DNA from: Betaproteobacteria bacterium
Lineage (GTDB): Bacteria; Pseudomonadota; Gammaproteobacteria; Burkholderiales; Burkholderiaceae_C
Assembly: GCA_013289985.1 (NCBI GenBank)
Contig: JABCYW010000024.1
Span: 1 to 57,515 of the forward strand
Length of the DNA stretch: 57,515 nucleotides
Reading direction: 5' to 3'
This document shows, piece by piece, positions 39,567 through 49,949 of this stretch. The notes beneath the pieces are model-generated. The model was not told the origin of the DNA, did not search any database, and saw only the letters and a list, made by a program, of their open reading frames with translations. Made by a program: the position numbers and the translations under genes. Numbering within the stretch: the first letter of the stretch is position 1; each line of letters opens with the position of its first letter.

Positions 39567-40043
39567 TCAGCCGACCTCGCCCATCATGGACTGCAGGTAG
39601 TTCTGCTCGCCGACCTTGGCGGCCACGTCGAGCTGGGTCTCGAGGAAGTCGATGTGCTCCTCGGTATCGTCCAGGATGTCCTGCAGCAACCCGCGAGAGA
39701 CGTAGTCGCGCACCGTCTCGCAGTACGCGATGCCTTCCTTGATGGTGGCTTGCGCGGCGGACTCCAGCTTCAGGTCGCAGTTCATGGCCTCGAGCAGCGT
39801 CTCGCCGATCATCAGCTTGCCGAGATCCTGCAGGTTGGGCAGGCCGTCGAGCATGAAGATGCGATCCATCAGGCGATCGGCGTGCTTCATCTCGCCGATC
39901 GACTCCTCGTATTCCTTCTTCGCGATCTTGTCGAAACCCCAGTGCTTGTACATCCGGTAGTGGACGAAATACTGGTTGATCGCCGTCAGTTCGTTCTTCA
40001 GCTGGGCCTGAAGGTGCGCGATGACCTGGGGATCGCCTTTCAT
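39567..40043 (-). CDS. bfr: Bacterioferritin
   Basis: A 158-residue heme-containing ferritin subunit of the 24-mer iron store. Ferroxidase residues are in family positions: Glu18 (LKNELTAINQYF), Glu51 and His54 (GEMKHADRL), Glu94 (LKLESAA) and His130. Met52, the heme ligand, is present in EMKH, so it is a true bacterioferritin rather than a ferritin. The sixth site reads DTEEH instead of the E. coli EEGH, so the last glutamate is shifted by one residue. AGGAG precedes the ATG. The gene lies between dps and bfd on the same strand, forming an iron-storage locus. Confidence 0.95.
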   Translation of the reverse strand: MKGDPQVIAHLQAQLKNELTAINQYFVHYRMYKHWGFDKIAKKEYEESIGEMKHADRLMDRIFMLDGLPNLQDLGKLMIGETLLEAMNCDLKLESAAQATIKEGIAYCETVRDYVSRGLLQDILDDTEEHIDFLETQLDVAAKVGEQNYLQSMMGEVG

Positions 40044-40119
40044 GGAAACTCCTCGTTGTCGATGTGCGGTGGACGGCGCCCATCCTAGCGCGAGCGGCGG
40101 GCGCGACGGGCGCGTCGCC

Positions 40120-40668
40120 TCAATGGCCGCCGGTATCGGCGTTGCGGCTGGCCTCGAACAGGAACCACGCGCGCCGCTCGGTCTCGTCGATCCAGTTCTC
40201 GATGAGGCTGGCGGTGGCGATGTCCTTGTGCTCGTCGCACACTTCGTGCGCCGCGCGCAGGCTGGCCGCCAGCTGCTGGTTGTCCTGGTGCAGTTCGGCC
40301 AGCATGTCCAGCGGAGTCACGAAGTCGGCGTCGTTGTCGGACACGCGCTGCAGCCTGGCGATGTGACCGATGGAACGCAGCGTGGTGCCGCCCACCTTGC
40401 GCACGCGCTCGGCCAGCGGGTCGGTCATCGCGTAGATCTGGTCGCCCTGGTCGTCGAGCAGCAGGTGGTAGTCGCGGAAGTGCGGCCCGCTCATGTGCCA
40501 GTGGAAGTTCTTGGTCTTCAGGTACAGCGCGAACACGTCGGCCAGGATGGCGTTGAGCGCGCCGCTCAGGTCCTTGGTGGCCTTGGCGCCCAGGTCGGTG
40601 GGCGTTGCGATGGGGGCGCCGCGGCGGGCCTTGGCGGCCGTGGCCTTCTTCGGGGACAACGTCTTCAT
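40120..40668 (-). CDS. dps: Dps family DNA-binding ferritin-like protein
   Basis: A 182-residue Dps subunit; 12-mers oxidise iron with peroxide and coat DNA during stress. The intersubunit ferroxidase motif is FHWHMSGPHFRDYHLLLDDQGDQIYAMTDPLAERVR (His, His, Asp and Glu ligands). The N-terminal tail (MKTLSPKKATAAKARRG) is rich in Lys/Arg, as in DNA-binding Dps proteins. Start choice: GAGGAG lies eight bases before this ATG, while the longer in-frame extension lacks homology. It precedes bfr by 76 bases on the same strand. No OxyR or Fur site was identified upstream. Confidence 0.93.
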   Translation of the reverse strand: MKTLSPKKATAAKARRGAPIATPTDLGAKATKDLSGALNAILADVFALYLKTKNFHWHMSGPHFRDYHLLLDDQGDQIYAMTDPLAERVRKVGGTTLRSIGHIARLQRVSDNDADFVTPLDMLAELHQDNQQLAASLRAAHEVCDEHKDIATASLIENWIDETERRAWFLFEASRNADTGGH

Positions 40669-40907
40669 GGGGTCAGCTCCTCTGGTTTTGGAAGGGCCGT
40701 CGAGGCGCGACGGCGGCAAGTCGCAGATTACCCGCGACCCGGCCGCCCCGCCACTCCACGGCAAGGAAATGGGGCACCGCCGGCTTGCTTATCCGGAGTT
40801 TGCGCAACTGTGTCCGGGTTGATATAGCAGGGGGTTTCCAGCCTTCATCGGGGATTCCATCGATGGCCGAGCAAATAGTATTCAGGCATCCAAACCGGAG
40901 TTTGACC

Positions 40908-41555
40908 ATGACCCAAGTCCACTCTTCGGGTGGCGCGCAGGCCCCCTTCGCCACCCCCGTGTCGAGCGGCAAGGCCAAGGCGGCCAGCCAGCCAGACAAG
41001 AAGATCGCCGTTCCCAGGACCGCCGACGCCAAGCCCGCCGCGGGCTCGGCCTCGACCCGGTCCGGGACGCAGGTCACCTTCGGCGAGGAAGCACTGCATG
41101 CGCTCGAGGCCACCGGCGCCTTCCTGGGCAGGGCGCTGCTGACCGGCGTGGAAGACGTGGGCGAGGCGGCGTACTACACCGTCAAGACCCTGGGCACGGG
41201 CGTGGTCGACGTCGCCAAGGGCCTGGGCACGGCGGTCTCCGACGGCGTCCATGGCGTGATCGCCGGCGTCGAGGACACCGCCAACGCCGTGGGCCGCGGC
41301 GTCGTGCACGTGGAGAACGCGACGGGCGACGTCTGGTCCCTGGCGACCCAGGGCGCCAGCGCCGCGACGAACCTGGCCACGGCGGTGGGCACCGATGCCA
41401 CGACGCTGGTGACCAACGTGGGCACGGCCGCCACCGACGTGGGCGTGGGCGCGGAGGCCCTGCTGTCGGGCATGGGCAGCGTGGCCAGGACGGCCGCCAA
41501 CTACGGCACGCTCGTCGTGCAGCAGACGGGCAAGGCGATCAGCGAGCTGACCTAG
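40908..41555 (+). CDS. Uncharacterised low-complexity Ala/Gly/Val/Thr-rich protein
   Basis: A 215-residue protein that I do not recognise. Residues 1-55 are polar and disordered-looking (Ser/Ala/Lys/Pro). From about 58 the chain is one run of amphipathic, helix-prone segments with loosely repeated units (GTGVVDVAKGLGTAVSDGV, GVIAGVEDTANAVGRGVV, GTDATTLVTNVGTAATDVG). There is no signal peptide, Cys or Trp-rich core. The composition recalls LEA-like, phasin-like or apolipoprotein-like proteins that coat surfaces. GGAG is seven bases before the ATG; an earlier ATG at 40863 is less well placed. It is divergent from dps, which suggests but does not prove a stress role. CTAG is shared with the convergent DoxX stop. 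Confidence 0.65.
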   Translation: MTQVHSSGGAQAPFATPVSSGKAKAASQPDKKIAVPRTADAKPAAGSASTRSGTQVTFGEEALHALEATGAFLGRALLTGVEDVGEAAYYTVKTLGTGVVDVAKGLGTAVSDGVHGVIAGVEDTANAVGRGVVHVENATGDVWSLATQGASAATNLATAVGTDATTLVTNVGTAATDVGVGAEALLSGMGSVARTAANYGTLVVQQTGKAISELT

Positions 41556-41992
41556 TAGCGGCGGCGCACCGTGCGCCGCCAGCGGCTACCCCACACGATC
41601 AGCCACAACAGCAGCACCTGCAACGGCAGCCGCAGCCACAGAAGCCACACCGGCACCGACGGAAACTGGTCGTGCGCGTGCAGCATGTACACGTTGGCCG
41701 GGGTGACCGCCAGCGTCAGCGCGAACAGGCACCAGCCGGCCAGGCGCCGTGTCCACGGCAGCATCAGCCCCAAGGCGCCCGCCAGCTCCAGCACGCCGGT
41801 GCCCAGCACCACGTCGATGGGGTCGGGAACCTGCGGCGGCACGATGCTCGCCTCGAGCTCGGTGAACGCGAAGTGCGCGAGCCCACCGAAGAAGAACCAG
41901 GCGATCACGAACCACAGCGCGACCCGCTGCCAGCGCGTGCCATGGCGCAGCGGCTCGGACAGTTCGGCGGAAACGAAGGGCAGGTAGTTCAC
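41552..41992 (-). CDS. DoxX-like small membrane protein
   Basis: A 146-residue integral membrane protein with four hydrophobic segments: VALWFVIAWFFFGGLAHFAF, VVLGTGVLELAGALGLMLP, LAGWCLFALTLAVTPANVYMLHAH and WLLWLRLPLQVLLLWLIVWG. The GVLELAGALGLMLPWTRRLAGWCL string is typical of the DoxX/SURF4-like superfamily, whose biochemical role is mostly unknown. The C-terminus is strongly basic (WRRTVRRRY). The gene appears monocistronic; its stop overlaps the neighbour's stop by four bases. Confidence 0.75.
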   Translation of the reverse strand: MNYLPFVSAELSEPLRHGTRWQRVALWFVIAWFFFGGLAHFAFTELEASIVPPQVPDPIDVVLGTGVLELAGALGLMLPWTRRLAGWCLFALTLAVTPANVYMLHAHDQFPSVPVWLLWLRLPLQVLLLWLIVWGSRWRRTVRRRY

Positions 41993-42179
41993 GCGCGCCG
42001 CCCTCCGCGGCGGCGAGGGGCGGGGCGATGCGAACGGGGCAGCGGGAATCTCGTCACGGGTCTCTTCGGGTCGCGCTCACGAAGCGCGACGGGGATCGGG
42101 GGGTCCAAAGGTGGATGATCGCCCACGCCCTGCCCGACCTTGGCTCTCGCGACGAAATAAACGTAAACGTTCCTAACGG

Positions 42180-43223
42180 TCAACGGCCCGAATCGTCGAG
42201 CTGCCTGCGGCGGACTTCGCCTTGGCGCTCGAACATCCAGCCGGGATACTCGGCCGGCAACGCGCTCGCGTCGCCCAGCGTCTTCAGCTCGCCGGCCGTG
42301 AGCGTCACCCGGGTGGCCAAGAGGTTGTCTGCCAGCTGGTCGGGTCGCTTGGCGCCCACGATGACGCTGGTCACCTGCGGCTGGTGCAGCAGCCAGGCGA
42401 GCGCGATCTGCGCCACCGACACGCCGCGCGCCTCGGCCAGCGGCCGCATCGCGTCGATGACGATGTCGGCGCGCTCACGGTCCACCGGCGGGAAGTCGAA
42501 GCTCTGGCGGCGGCTGCCGGTCTCCGCGTTCGCTCCGGCCTTGTACTTGCCGCTCAGCAGGCCGCCGGCGAGCGGGCTCCACACCATCAGGCCGACGCCC
42601 TCGCTCTTGAGCATCGGCACGATCTCGCGCTCGAGGTCGCGTCCCGCCAGCGTGTAGTACGCCTGCAGCGACTCGAAGCGCGACAGCCCCAGCCTCTCGG
42701 CCACGCCCAGCGCCTTCACGATCTGCCACGCCGCCCAGTTGGAAACGCCCACGTAGCGCACCTGGCCCTGGCGCACCAGCTGGTCCAGCGCGCGCACGGT
42801 CTCCTCGATGGGCGTGGCGGGGTCGAAGCCGTGGATCTGGTACAGGTCGATGTGCTCCAGCTGCATCCGCTTCAGGCTCGCCTTGACGCCATCCATGATG
42901 TGCCCGCGCGAGCTGCCGCGGCCGTTGGCGCCCGGGCCGGTCTCGCCGAACACCTTGGTGGCGACGACGACGCTCTCGCGCGGCACCTTCAGGTTCTTCA
43001 GCGCCTGGCCGGTGAGCTGCTCCGACACGCCGCCCGCGTACACGTCGGCCGTGTCGATGAAGTTGATGCCGGCGTCGAGCGCCTGGCCCACGAGCCGGTC
43101 GGCGTCGTCCTGCCCCAGGTTGCCGATCTTTCCCCAGATGCCGTCGGAACCGCCGAAGGTCATGGTGCCGAGGCACAGCTCGGAGACGAACAGGCCGGTG
43201 CGGCCGAGGCGATGGTTGCGCAT
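42180..43223 (-). CDS. Aldo/keto reductase
   Basis: A 347-residue NADPH-dependent reductase of the AKR superfamily. Catalytic tetrad regions are visible: Asp and Tyr in INFIDTADVYAGGVSE, Lys in VVVATKVFGE and His in DLYQIHGFD. VGVSNWAAWQIVKAL, NLLSG-like WSPLAGGLLSGKYK and SVIVGAKRPDQLADNL are conserved later elements. Length and motifs fit the YajO/Tas-like bacterial group acting on assorted aldehydes. It is divergent from the beta-glucosidase operon with ~200 bases between starts, so it might share regulation with it. The substrate cannot be predicted. Confidence 0.92.
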   Translation of the reverse strand: MRNHRLGRTGLFVSELCLGTMTFGGSDGIWGKIGNLGQDDADRLVGQALDAGINFIDTADVYAGGVSEQLTGQALKNLKVPRESVVVATKVFGETGPGANGRGSSRGHIMDGVKASLKRMQLEHIDLYQIHGFDPATPIEETVRALDQLVRQGQVRYVGVSNWAAWQIVKALGVAERLGLSRFESLQAYYTLAGRDLEREIVPMLKSEGVGLMVWSPLAGGLLSGKYKAGANAETGSRRQSFDFPPVDRERADIVIDAMRPLAEARGVSVAQIALAWLLHQPQVTSVIVGAKRPDQLADNLLATRVTLTAGELKTLGDASALPAEYPGWMFERQGEVRRRQLDDSGR

Positions 43224-43367
43224 GGAAGGGGCTCCGTCAGCAAGGGTTGCGAATCGCGTGGAAGGATAGGGGCGCGGCCAAAGACACGCGAGCCAGCGGG
43301 GTCATGCGCCGGCCCTCGGTGTTTCCACTCATGTGTAGCACCGCCCCGGTCGACAGAATCGCGCCAC

Positions 43368-43381
43368 TGGAACCGATTCCA
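43368..43381. promoter_or_regulatory. LacI-type operator before the beta-glucosidase operon
   Basis: TGGAACCGATTCCA is a 14-base palindrome with one mismatched pair and the central CG step typical of LacI/GalR-family operators. It lies 46 bases before the glucosidase start. The LacI-family gene at the end of the operon is the natural candidate to bind it. Confidence 0.55.
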
Positions 43382-43426
43382 CCGAGTTCCCGGGCGGCAC
43401 GCGCCGCCAAGTCGCAAGGCCTACCC

Positions 43427-44788
<1,362 letters not shown>

Positions 44789-44816
44789 TCACGACAATCA
44801 AGCAAGGAGACGACAC

Positions 44817-46058
44817 ATGACGATGAACGCTTCCCGCCTGGGCCTGGCCCTCGCCATCGGGCTCGCGCTCGGCGGCTCGGCACACGCGCAGGCCAACCGC
44901 GCCGAGGTGCTGCACTGGTGGACGTCGGGCGGCGAGTCCGCGGCCGTCAAGGAACTGGCCAACGCCTACAACCAGGCCGGCGGCACCTGGGTGGACTCGG
45001 CCATCGCCGGCGGCGAGCAGGCGCGCTCGGCGGCCGTCAACCGCATGGTCGGCGGCACGCCGCCCACCGCGGCGCAGTTCAACACGTCCAAGCAGTTCCT
45101 CGACCTGATCGACCAGGGCATGCTCAACAACGTGGACGTGGTGGCGGCCCGGAACAACTGGGACAAGATCCTGCCTGCGCCCATCCTGAACTCGATCAGG
45201 ATCAAGGGCCACTTCTACGCGGTGCCGGTCGACATCCACATGCCCGCCTGGTTCTGGTACTCCAAGCCCGCGTTCGCCAAGGCCGGCATCACGGCCGAGC
45301 CGAAGACGCCCGACGAGTTCTTCGCCGACCTCGACAAGCTGAAGGCCGCCGGCATCGTGCCGCTCGCGTTCGGCGGCCAGCCCTGGCAGGAGAAGATCAC
45401 GTTCTACGCGTGGCTCGCGCACGTGGGAGGCCCCGACATGTACATGAAGCTGTACCGCGACAAGGACGCCGCGATGGTGGCCTCGCCGCAGTTCAAGGCG
45501 CTTCTCACGTCGTTCAAGCGACTGCACAACTACGTCGACCCGGGCTCGCCCAACCGCAACTGGAACGACGCCACCGCGATGGTGATCTCCGGCAAGGCCG
45601 GCGTGCAGATCATGGGCGACTGGGCCAAGGGCGAGTTCGCCACCGCGCACCAGACGGCCGGCAAGGAGTTCGGCTGCTTCCCCGGCTTCGGCCCGAAGAG
45701 CCCGTACCTCGTGGCGGGCGACGTGTTCGTGTTCCCCAAGATCACCGATCCGGCACAGGTGAAGGCGCAGCAGCTGCTGGCCACCGTGTTCACGTCGCCG
45801 GCCACGCAGGTGGCGTTCTCCAACAAGAAGGGCTCGATCCCGATCCGCACCGACGTCGACGTGAAGGCGCTCGACCTGTGCGCGCAGCAGGGCGTCGCGA
45901 TCATGAAGGACGTCTCGCGCCAGCTGCCCTCGCCCGAGATGCTGATCTCGCCCGACCTGGAAGGCTCGCTGCAGGACATCATCACGAAGTTCTGGAACAC
46001 CAGCGAGTCGGCCGACGACGCCGCCAAGGCCATCGCCGCTGCACTGAAGAACGGCTGA
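44817..46058 (+). CDS. Sugar ABC transporter substrate-binding protein (GtsA-like)
   Basis: A 413-residue periplasmic sugar receptor. The signal peptide ends GGSAHAQA. The mature start VLHWWTSGGESAAVKELANAYNQAGGTWVDSAIAGG is of the GtsA/glucose-binding type, followed by KAGITAEPKTPDEFFADLDKLKAAGIVPLAFGG and NWNDATAMVISGKAGVQIMGDWAKGEF of the SBP_bac_1 group. AAGGAG lies seven bases before the ATG. Placement between a GH1 beta-glucosidase and two MalF/G-type permeases suggests import of glucose or beta-glucosides such as cellobiose; the exact ligand is not shown. Confidence 0.92.
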   Translation: MTMNASRLGLALAIGLALGGSAHAQANRAEVLHWWTSGGESAAVKELANAYNQAGGTWVDSAIAGGEQARSAAVNRMVGGTPPTAAQFNTSKQFLDLIDQGMLNNVDVVAARNNWDKILPAPILNSIRIKGHFYAVPVDIHMPAWFWYSKPAFAKAGITAEPKTPDEFFADLDKLKAAGIVPLAFGGQPWQEKITFYAWLAHVGGPDMYMKLYRDKDAAMVASPQFKALLTSFKRLHNYVDPGSPNRNWNDATAMVISGKAGVQIMGDWAKGEFATAHQTAGKEFGCFPGFGPKSPYLVAGDVFVFPKITDPAQVKAQQLLATVFTSPATQVAFSNKKGSIPIRTDVDVKALDLCAQQGVAIMKDVSRQLPSPEMLISPDLEGSLQDIITKFWNTSESADDAAKAIAAALKNG

Positions 46059-46997
46059 GTGAGCCCGCGCAAGCCCGTCTTCCGCCACCTCGTCGCCTGG
46101 CTCGCGCTGGCGCCGATGGTGGCCACCGTGCTGTGGGTGTACGTGGGCAGCGTGCTGTGGTCGATGCGCATCTCGGTGAGCAGCTCCCGCACGCTGCCCA
46201 TCGGCGACTACGTGGGCTTGCGGCAGTACGCGCGCCTGTTCGACAGCGAGCGCTGGACGCTCTCGCTGCAGAACATGGCGCTGTTCGGCGTGCTGTTCAT
46301 CGTGGCCTGCCTGGCCATCGGCTTCCTGCTGGCCGTCTTCATCGACCAGCGCGTGCGCGGCGAGGGCGTGCTGCGCACGATCTTCCTGTATCCCTACGCG
46401 ATGTCCTTCGTGGCCACCGGGCTCGTGTGGCAGTGGATGCTCAACCCCGAGCTGGGGCTGCAGTCCACGGTGCGCGGCTGGGGCTTCGCGAACTTCACCT
46501 TCGACTGGATCGTGCGCCAGGACGCGGTGATGGTCGCCATCGTCATCGCCGCCGTCTGGCAGGCCTGCGGCCTCGTGATGGCGCTGATGCTGGCCGGCCT
46601 GCGCGGCATCGACGAGAGCCTGTGGATGGCCGCGCGCATCGACGGCATCCCCGCGTGGCGCGTGTACGCCAGCATCGTGCTGCCCATGCTGGGCCCGTCG
46701 TTCGGCACCGCGTTCGTGCTGCTGTCGGTGAGCGTGGTGAAGGTGTTCGACGTGGTGGTGGCCATGACGCAGGGCGGCCCGGGGCTGGCCAGCGAGGTGC
46801 CGGCCAAGTTCATCATCGACAACCTGCTGGTGCGCGCCAACATCGGCCTGGCCTCGGCCGCGTCGACGGTGCTGCTGCTGACGGTGCTCGCGTTGCTGGC
46901 GCCGTGGTTCTACGCCCGCGCGCACGCGTCACGCCGCGCCGAGCGCGTGGCGCGCGCGCTGCGCGCGAGCGAGCCACCGCCAGGGGTCACGGCATGA
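46059..46997 (+). CDS. Sugar ABC transporter permease 1 (MalF/UgpA type)
   Basis: A 312-residue inner-membrane subunit with six membrane segments, from LVAWLALAPMVATVLWVYVGSVLW to STVLLLTVLALLAPWFY. The EAA-type coupling loop is GIDESLWMAARIDGIPAWRVYASIVLPML. TIFLYPYAMSFVATGLVWQWMLNPELGLQ matches the first permease of glucose-type systems. The start is GTG, directly behind the binding-protein stop. It pairs with the next permease, coupled by an ATGA overlap. Confidence 0.92.
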   Translation: MSPRKPVFRHLVAWLALAPMVATVLWVYVGSVLWSMRISVSSSRTLPIGDYVGLRQYARLFDSERWTLSLQNMALFGVLFIVACLAIGFLLAVFIDQRVRGEGVLRTIFLYPYAMSFVATGLVWQWMLNPELGLQSTVRGWGFANFTFDWIVRQDAVMVAIVIAAVWQACGLVMALMLAGLRGIDESLWMAARIDGIPAWRVYASIVLPMLGPSFGTAFVLLSVSVVKVFDVVVAMTQGGPGLASEVPAKFIIDNLLVRANIGLASAASTVLLLTVLALLAPWFYARAHASRRAERVARALRASEPPPGVTA

Positions 46998-47872
46998 GCG
47001 CAACGATGGCGCCGCGCCGCCGGATGCCGCGGCCCGCGCGCATCGGCCTGTACGTGTTCCTCTTCACCGCGGCGCTGGCCTTCCTGCTGCCGTTGTACGT
47101 GATGGTGGCCACCTCCCTCAAGCCGATGGAGGAGATCCGCCTGGGCAACCTGTTCTCGCTGCCCGTGAAGATCACGCTGGCGCCGTGGGCGCAGGCGTGG
47201 ATGTCGGCGTGCACCGGGCTGGAGTGCGGCGGCATCCGCGCCGGCTTCATGAACTCGGTGGCCATCGTGGTGCCCAGCACGCTGCTGTCCATCCTGCTGG
47301 GCGCGCTCAACGGCTACGCGCTGTCGTTCTGGCGACCCCGCGGGGCGCAAGCCTTCTTCGTCATTCTCGTCACCGGGGCCTTCATCCCCTACCAGGTGAT
47401 GCTGTTCCCGCTGATCCGCGCGCTGGCCGCGATGGGGCTGTTCGGCACGCTGCCCGGCATCGTGCTGATCCACACGCTGTTCGGCATGCCGGTGATGACG
47501 CTGCTGTTCCGCAACTACTACGCCGGCGTGCCGCACGAGCTGTTCATGGCGGCGCGCATCGACGGCGGCGGGTTCTGGCGCATCTTCGTGCAGCTGATGC
47601 TGCCGATGTCGCTGCCCATCGTGGTGGTGGCCGTCATCATGCAGGTGACCGCGATCTGGAACGACTTCCTGCTGGGCCTCGTGTTCGCCGGCCACGACTG
47701 GCTGCCGATGACCGTGCAGCTGAACAACATCATCAACACCACCACCGGCGAGCGCCTGTACAACGTCAACATGGCGGCCACGCTGCTGACGTCGCTGGTG
47801 CCGCTGACGGTGTATCTCGCCTCGGGCCGCTGGTTCGTCCGCGGCATCGCAGCCGGCGCAGTAAAGGGTTAG
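46994..47872 (+). CDS. Sugar ABC transporter permease 2 (MalG/UgpE type)
   Basis: A 292-residue inner-membrane subunit with six segments (first IGLYVFLFTAALAFLLPLYVMVATSLK, with the usual TSLKPMEEI turn). The EAA loop is GVPHELFMAARIDGGGFWRIFVQLMLPMSLP, and the C-terminus ends GRWFVRGIAAGAVKG, typical of MalG-like subunits. The ATG overlaps the stop of the first permease. Together they form the heterodimeric channel for the sugar. Confidence 0.92.
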   Translation: MSATMAPRRRMPRPARIGLYVFLFTAALAFLLPLYVMVATSLKPMEEIRLGNLFSLPVKITLAPWAQAWMSACTGLECGGIRAGFMNSVAIVVPSTLLSILLGALNGYALSFWRPRGAQAFFVILVTGAFIPYQVMLFPLIRALAAMGLFGTLPGIVLIHTLFGMPVMTLLFRNYYAGVPHELFMAARIDGGGFWRIFVQLMLPMSLPIVVVAVIMQVTAIWNDFLLGLVFAGHDWLPMTVQLNNIINTTTGERLYNVNMAATLLTSLVPLTVYLASGRWFVRGIAAGAVKG

Positions 47873-47873
47873 C

Positions 47874-48902
<1,029 letters not shown>

Positions 48903-48914
48903 TATCGTCCCCCA

Positions 48915-49925
48915 ATGGCAACGATCAAGGACGTCGCAAGGCTCGCCGGCGTGGGCGTGGGCACGGCCTCGCGCGTGATCAGCGGCAAGGGCTCGTTCTC
49001 CCAGGCCGCCGCCGCGCGCGTGGAGGCGGCCGCGCGCCAGCTCGGGTTCCGCCCGAGCGCGATCGCGCGCGCGCTGTCGCTGCAGAGCACCGGCACCATC
49101 GGCGTGTTCGTGCCCGATTTCAAGGGCCCGTTCTACGGCCCGCTGCTGGACGCGATCGACGCCGAGCTGCGCCTGCACGACCGCCACATGGTGGCCGCCA
49201 ACGGCTGCGGCCACGAGGACAGCCGCCAGCAGTCGCTGGACGGCGCGCGCTTCCTGATCGAGCGCGAGTGCGACGGCATCGTCATGTGCAGCAACGCCCT
49301 GCGCGACGCCGACTTCGCTGCGCTGCGCGAGACCTTCGCCAACCTGGCCATCGTCAACCGCGACGTCAAGGGCATGAAGGCCCACTGCTTCACCGTCGAC
49401 CATCGTGCCGCCGGCCGCGCCGCCGCCGACGCCCTGCTGGCCCACGGCCACCGCCGCATCGCGGTCGTCACGGGCCCGGCCATCGCCGGCGACAACAAGC
49501 AGCGCCTGCAGGGCCTGTTCGACCGCCTCGATGAGGCCGGCGTCGCCGCAACCTCGGTGCTGGTGGAGGAAGGCGACTTCAGCGCCCCCTCCGGCTGGGC
49601 CGCCTGCGAGCGCCTGGTCGCGCGCAAGCCCAGGATCACGGCACTGTTCTGCGCCAACGACCAGATGGCCATGGGCGCCATCAGCTACCTCGGCCACCAC
49701 GGCATCCGCGTGCCCCAGCAGTGGTCGGTGATGGGCTACGACGACTCCGACGTGGCCGCGTTCCTGTCGCCCAGGCTGACCAGCGTGCGCATCCCGATCG
49801 CGGAGATGGCGCTCAACGCCTGCCGGCAGTTGCTCAACACGCGGTTCGGCTCGGAGCTGGCGGTGTCGAGAAAGTTCGTGCCGACCGTGGTGATGCGGGA
49901 TTCGCTGGCGAAGGCGGCGGGGTAG
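48915..49925 (+). CDS. LacI-family transcriptional regulator
   Basis: A 336-residue regulator. The HTH with hinge is MATIKDVARLAGVGVGTASRVISG followed by LGFRPSAIARALS, and the sugar-sensing periplasmic-binding-like domain contains IGVFVPDFKGPFYGPLLDAI, HRRIAVVTGP, ALFCANDQMAMGA, WSVMGYDDSDVAAFLSPRLTSVRIP and the final TVVMRDS. It is the last gene of the glucosidase/ABC operon, 12 bases behind the ATPase. It should sense the imported sugar and control the operon through the LacI-type palindrome in front of the glucosidase gene. Confidence 0.93.
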   Translation: MATIKDVARLAGVGVGTASRVISGKGSFSQAAAARVEAAARQLGFRPSAIARALSLQSTGTIGVFVPDFKGPFYGPLLDAIDAELRLHDRHMVAANGCGHEDSRQQSLDGARFLIERECDGIVMCSNALRDADFAALRETFANLAIVNRDVKGMKAHCFTVDHRAAGRAAADALLAHGHRRIAVVTGPAIAGDNKQRLQGLFDRLDEAGVAATSVLVEEGDFSAPSGWAACERLVARKPRITALFCANDQMAMGAISYLGHHGIRVPQQWSVMGYDDSDVAAFLSPRLTSVRIPIAEMALNACRQLLNTRFGSELAVSRKFVPTVVMRDSLAKAAG

Positions 49926-49949
49926 GCGCTGGAGCCTGGTTGCCTCGCT

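Noticed and set aside
39567-40043. Loss of a ferroxidase glutamate in bacterioferritin (DTEEH instead of EEGH).
   Set aside because: I believe the DTEEH version is common in proteobacterial bacterioferritins and another Glu is available next to the site, so it is not treated as a defect.
42070-42090. GTCGCGCT/AGCGCGAC hairpin after the aldo/keto reductase as a terminator.
   Set aside because: The 8-bp stem is good but no U-tract follows on the relevant strand.
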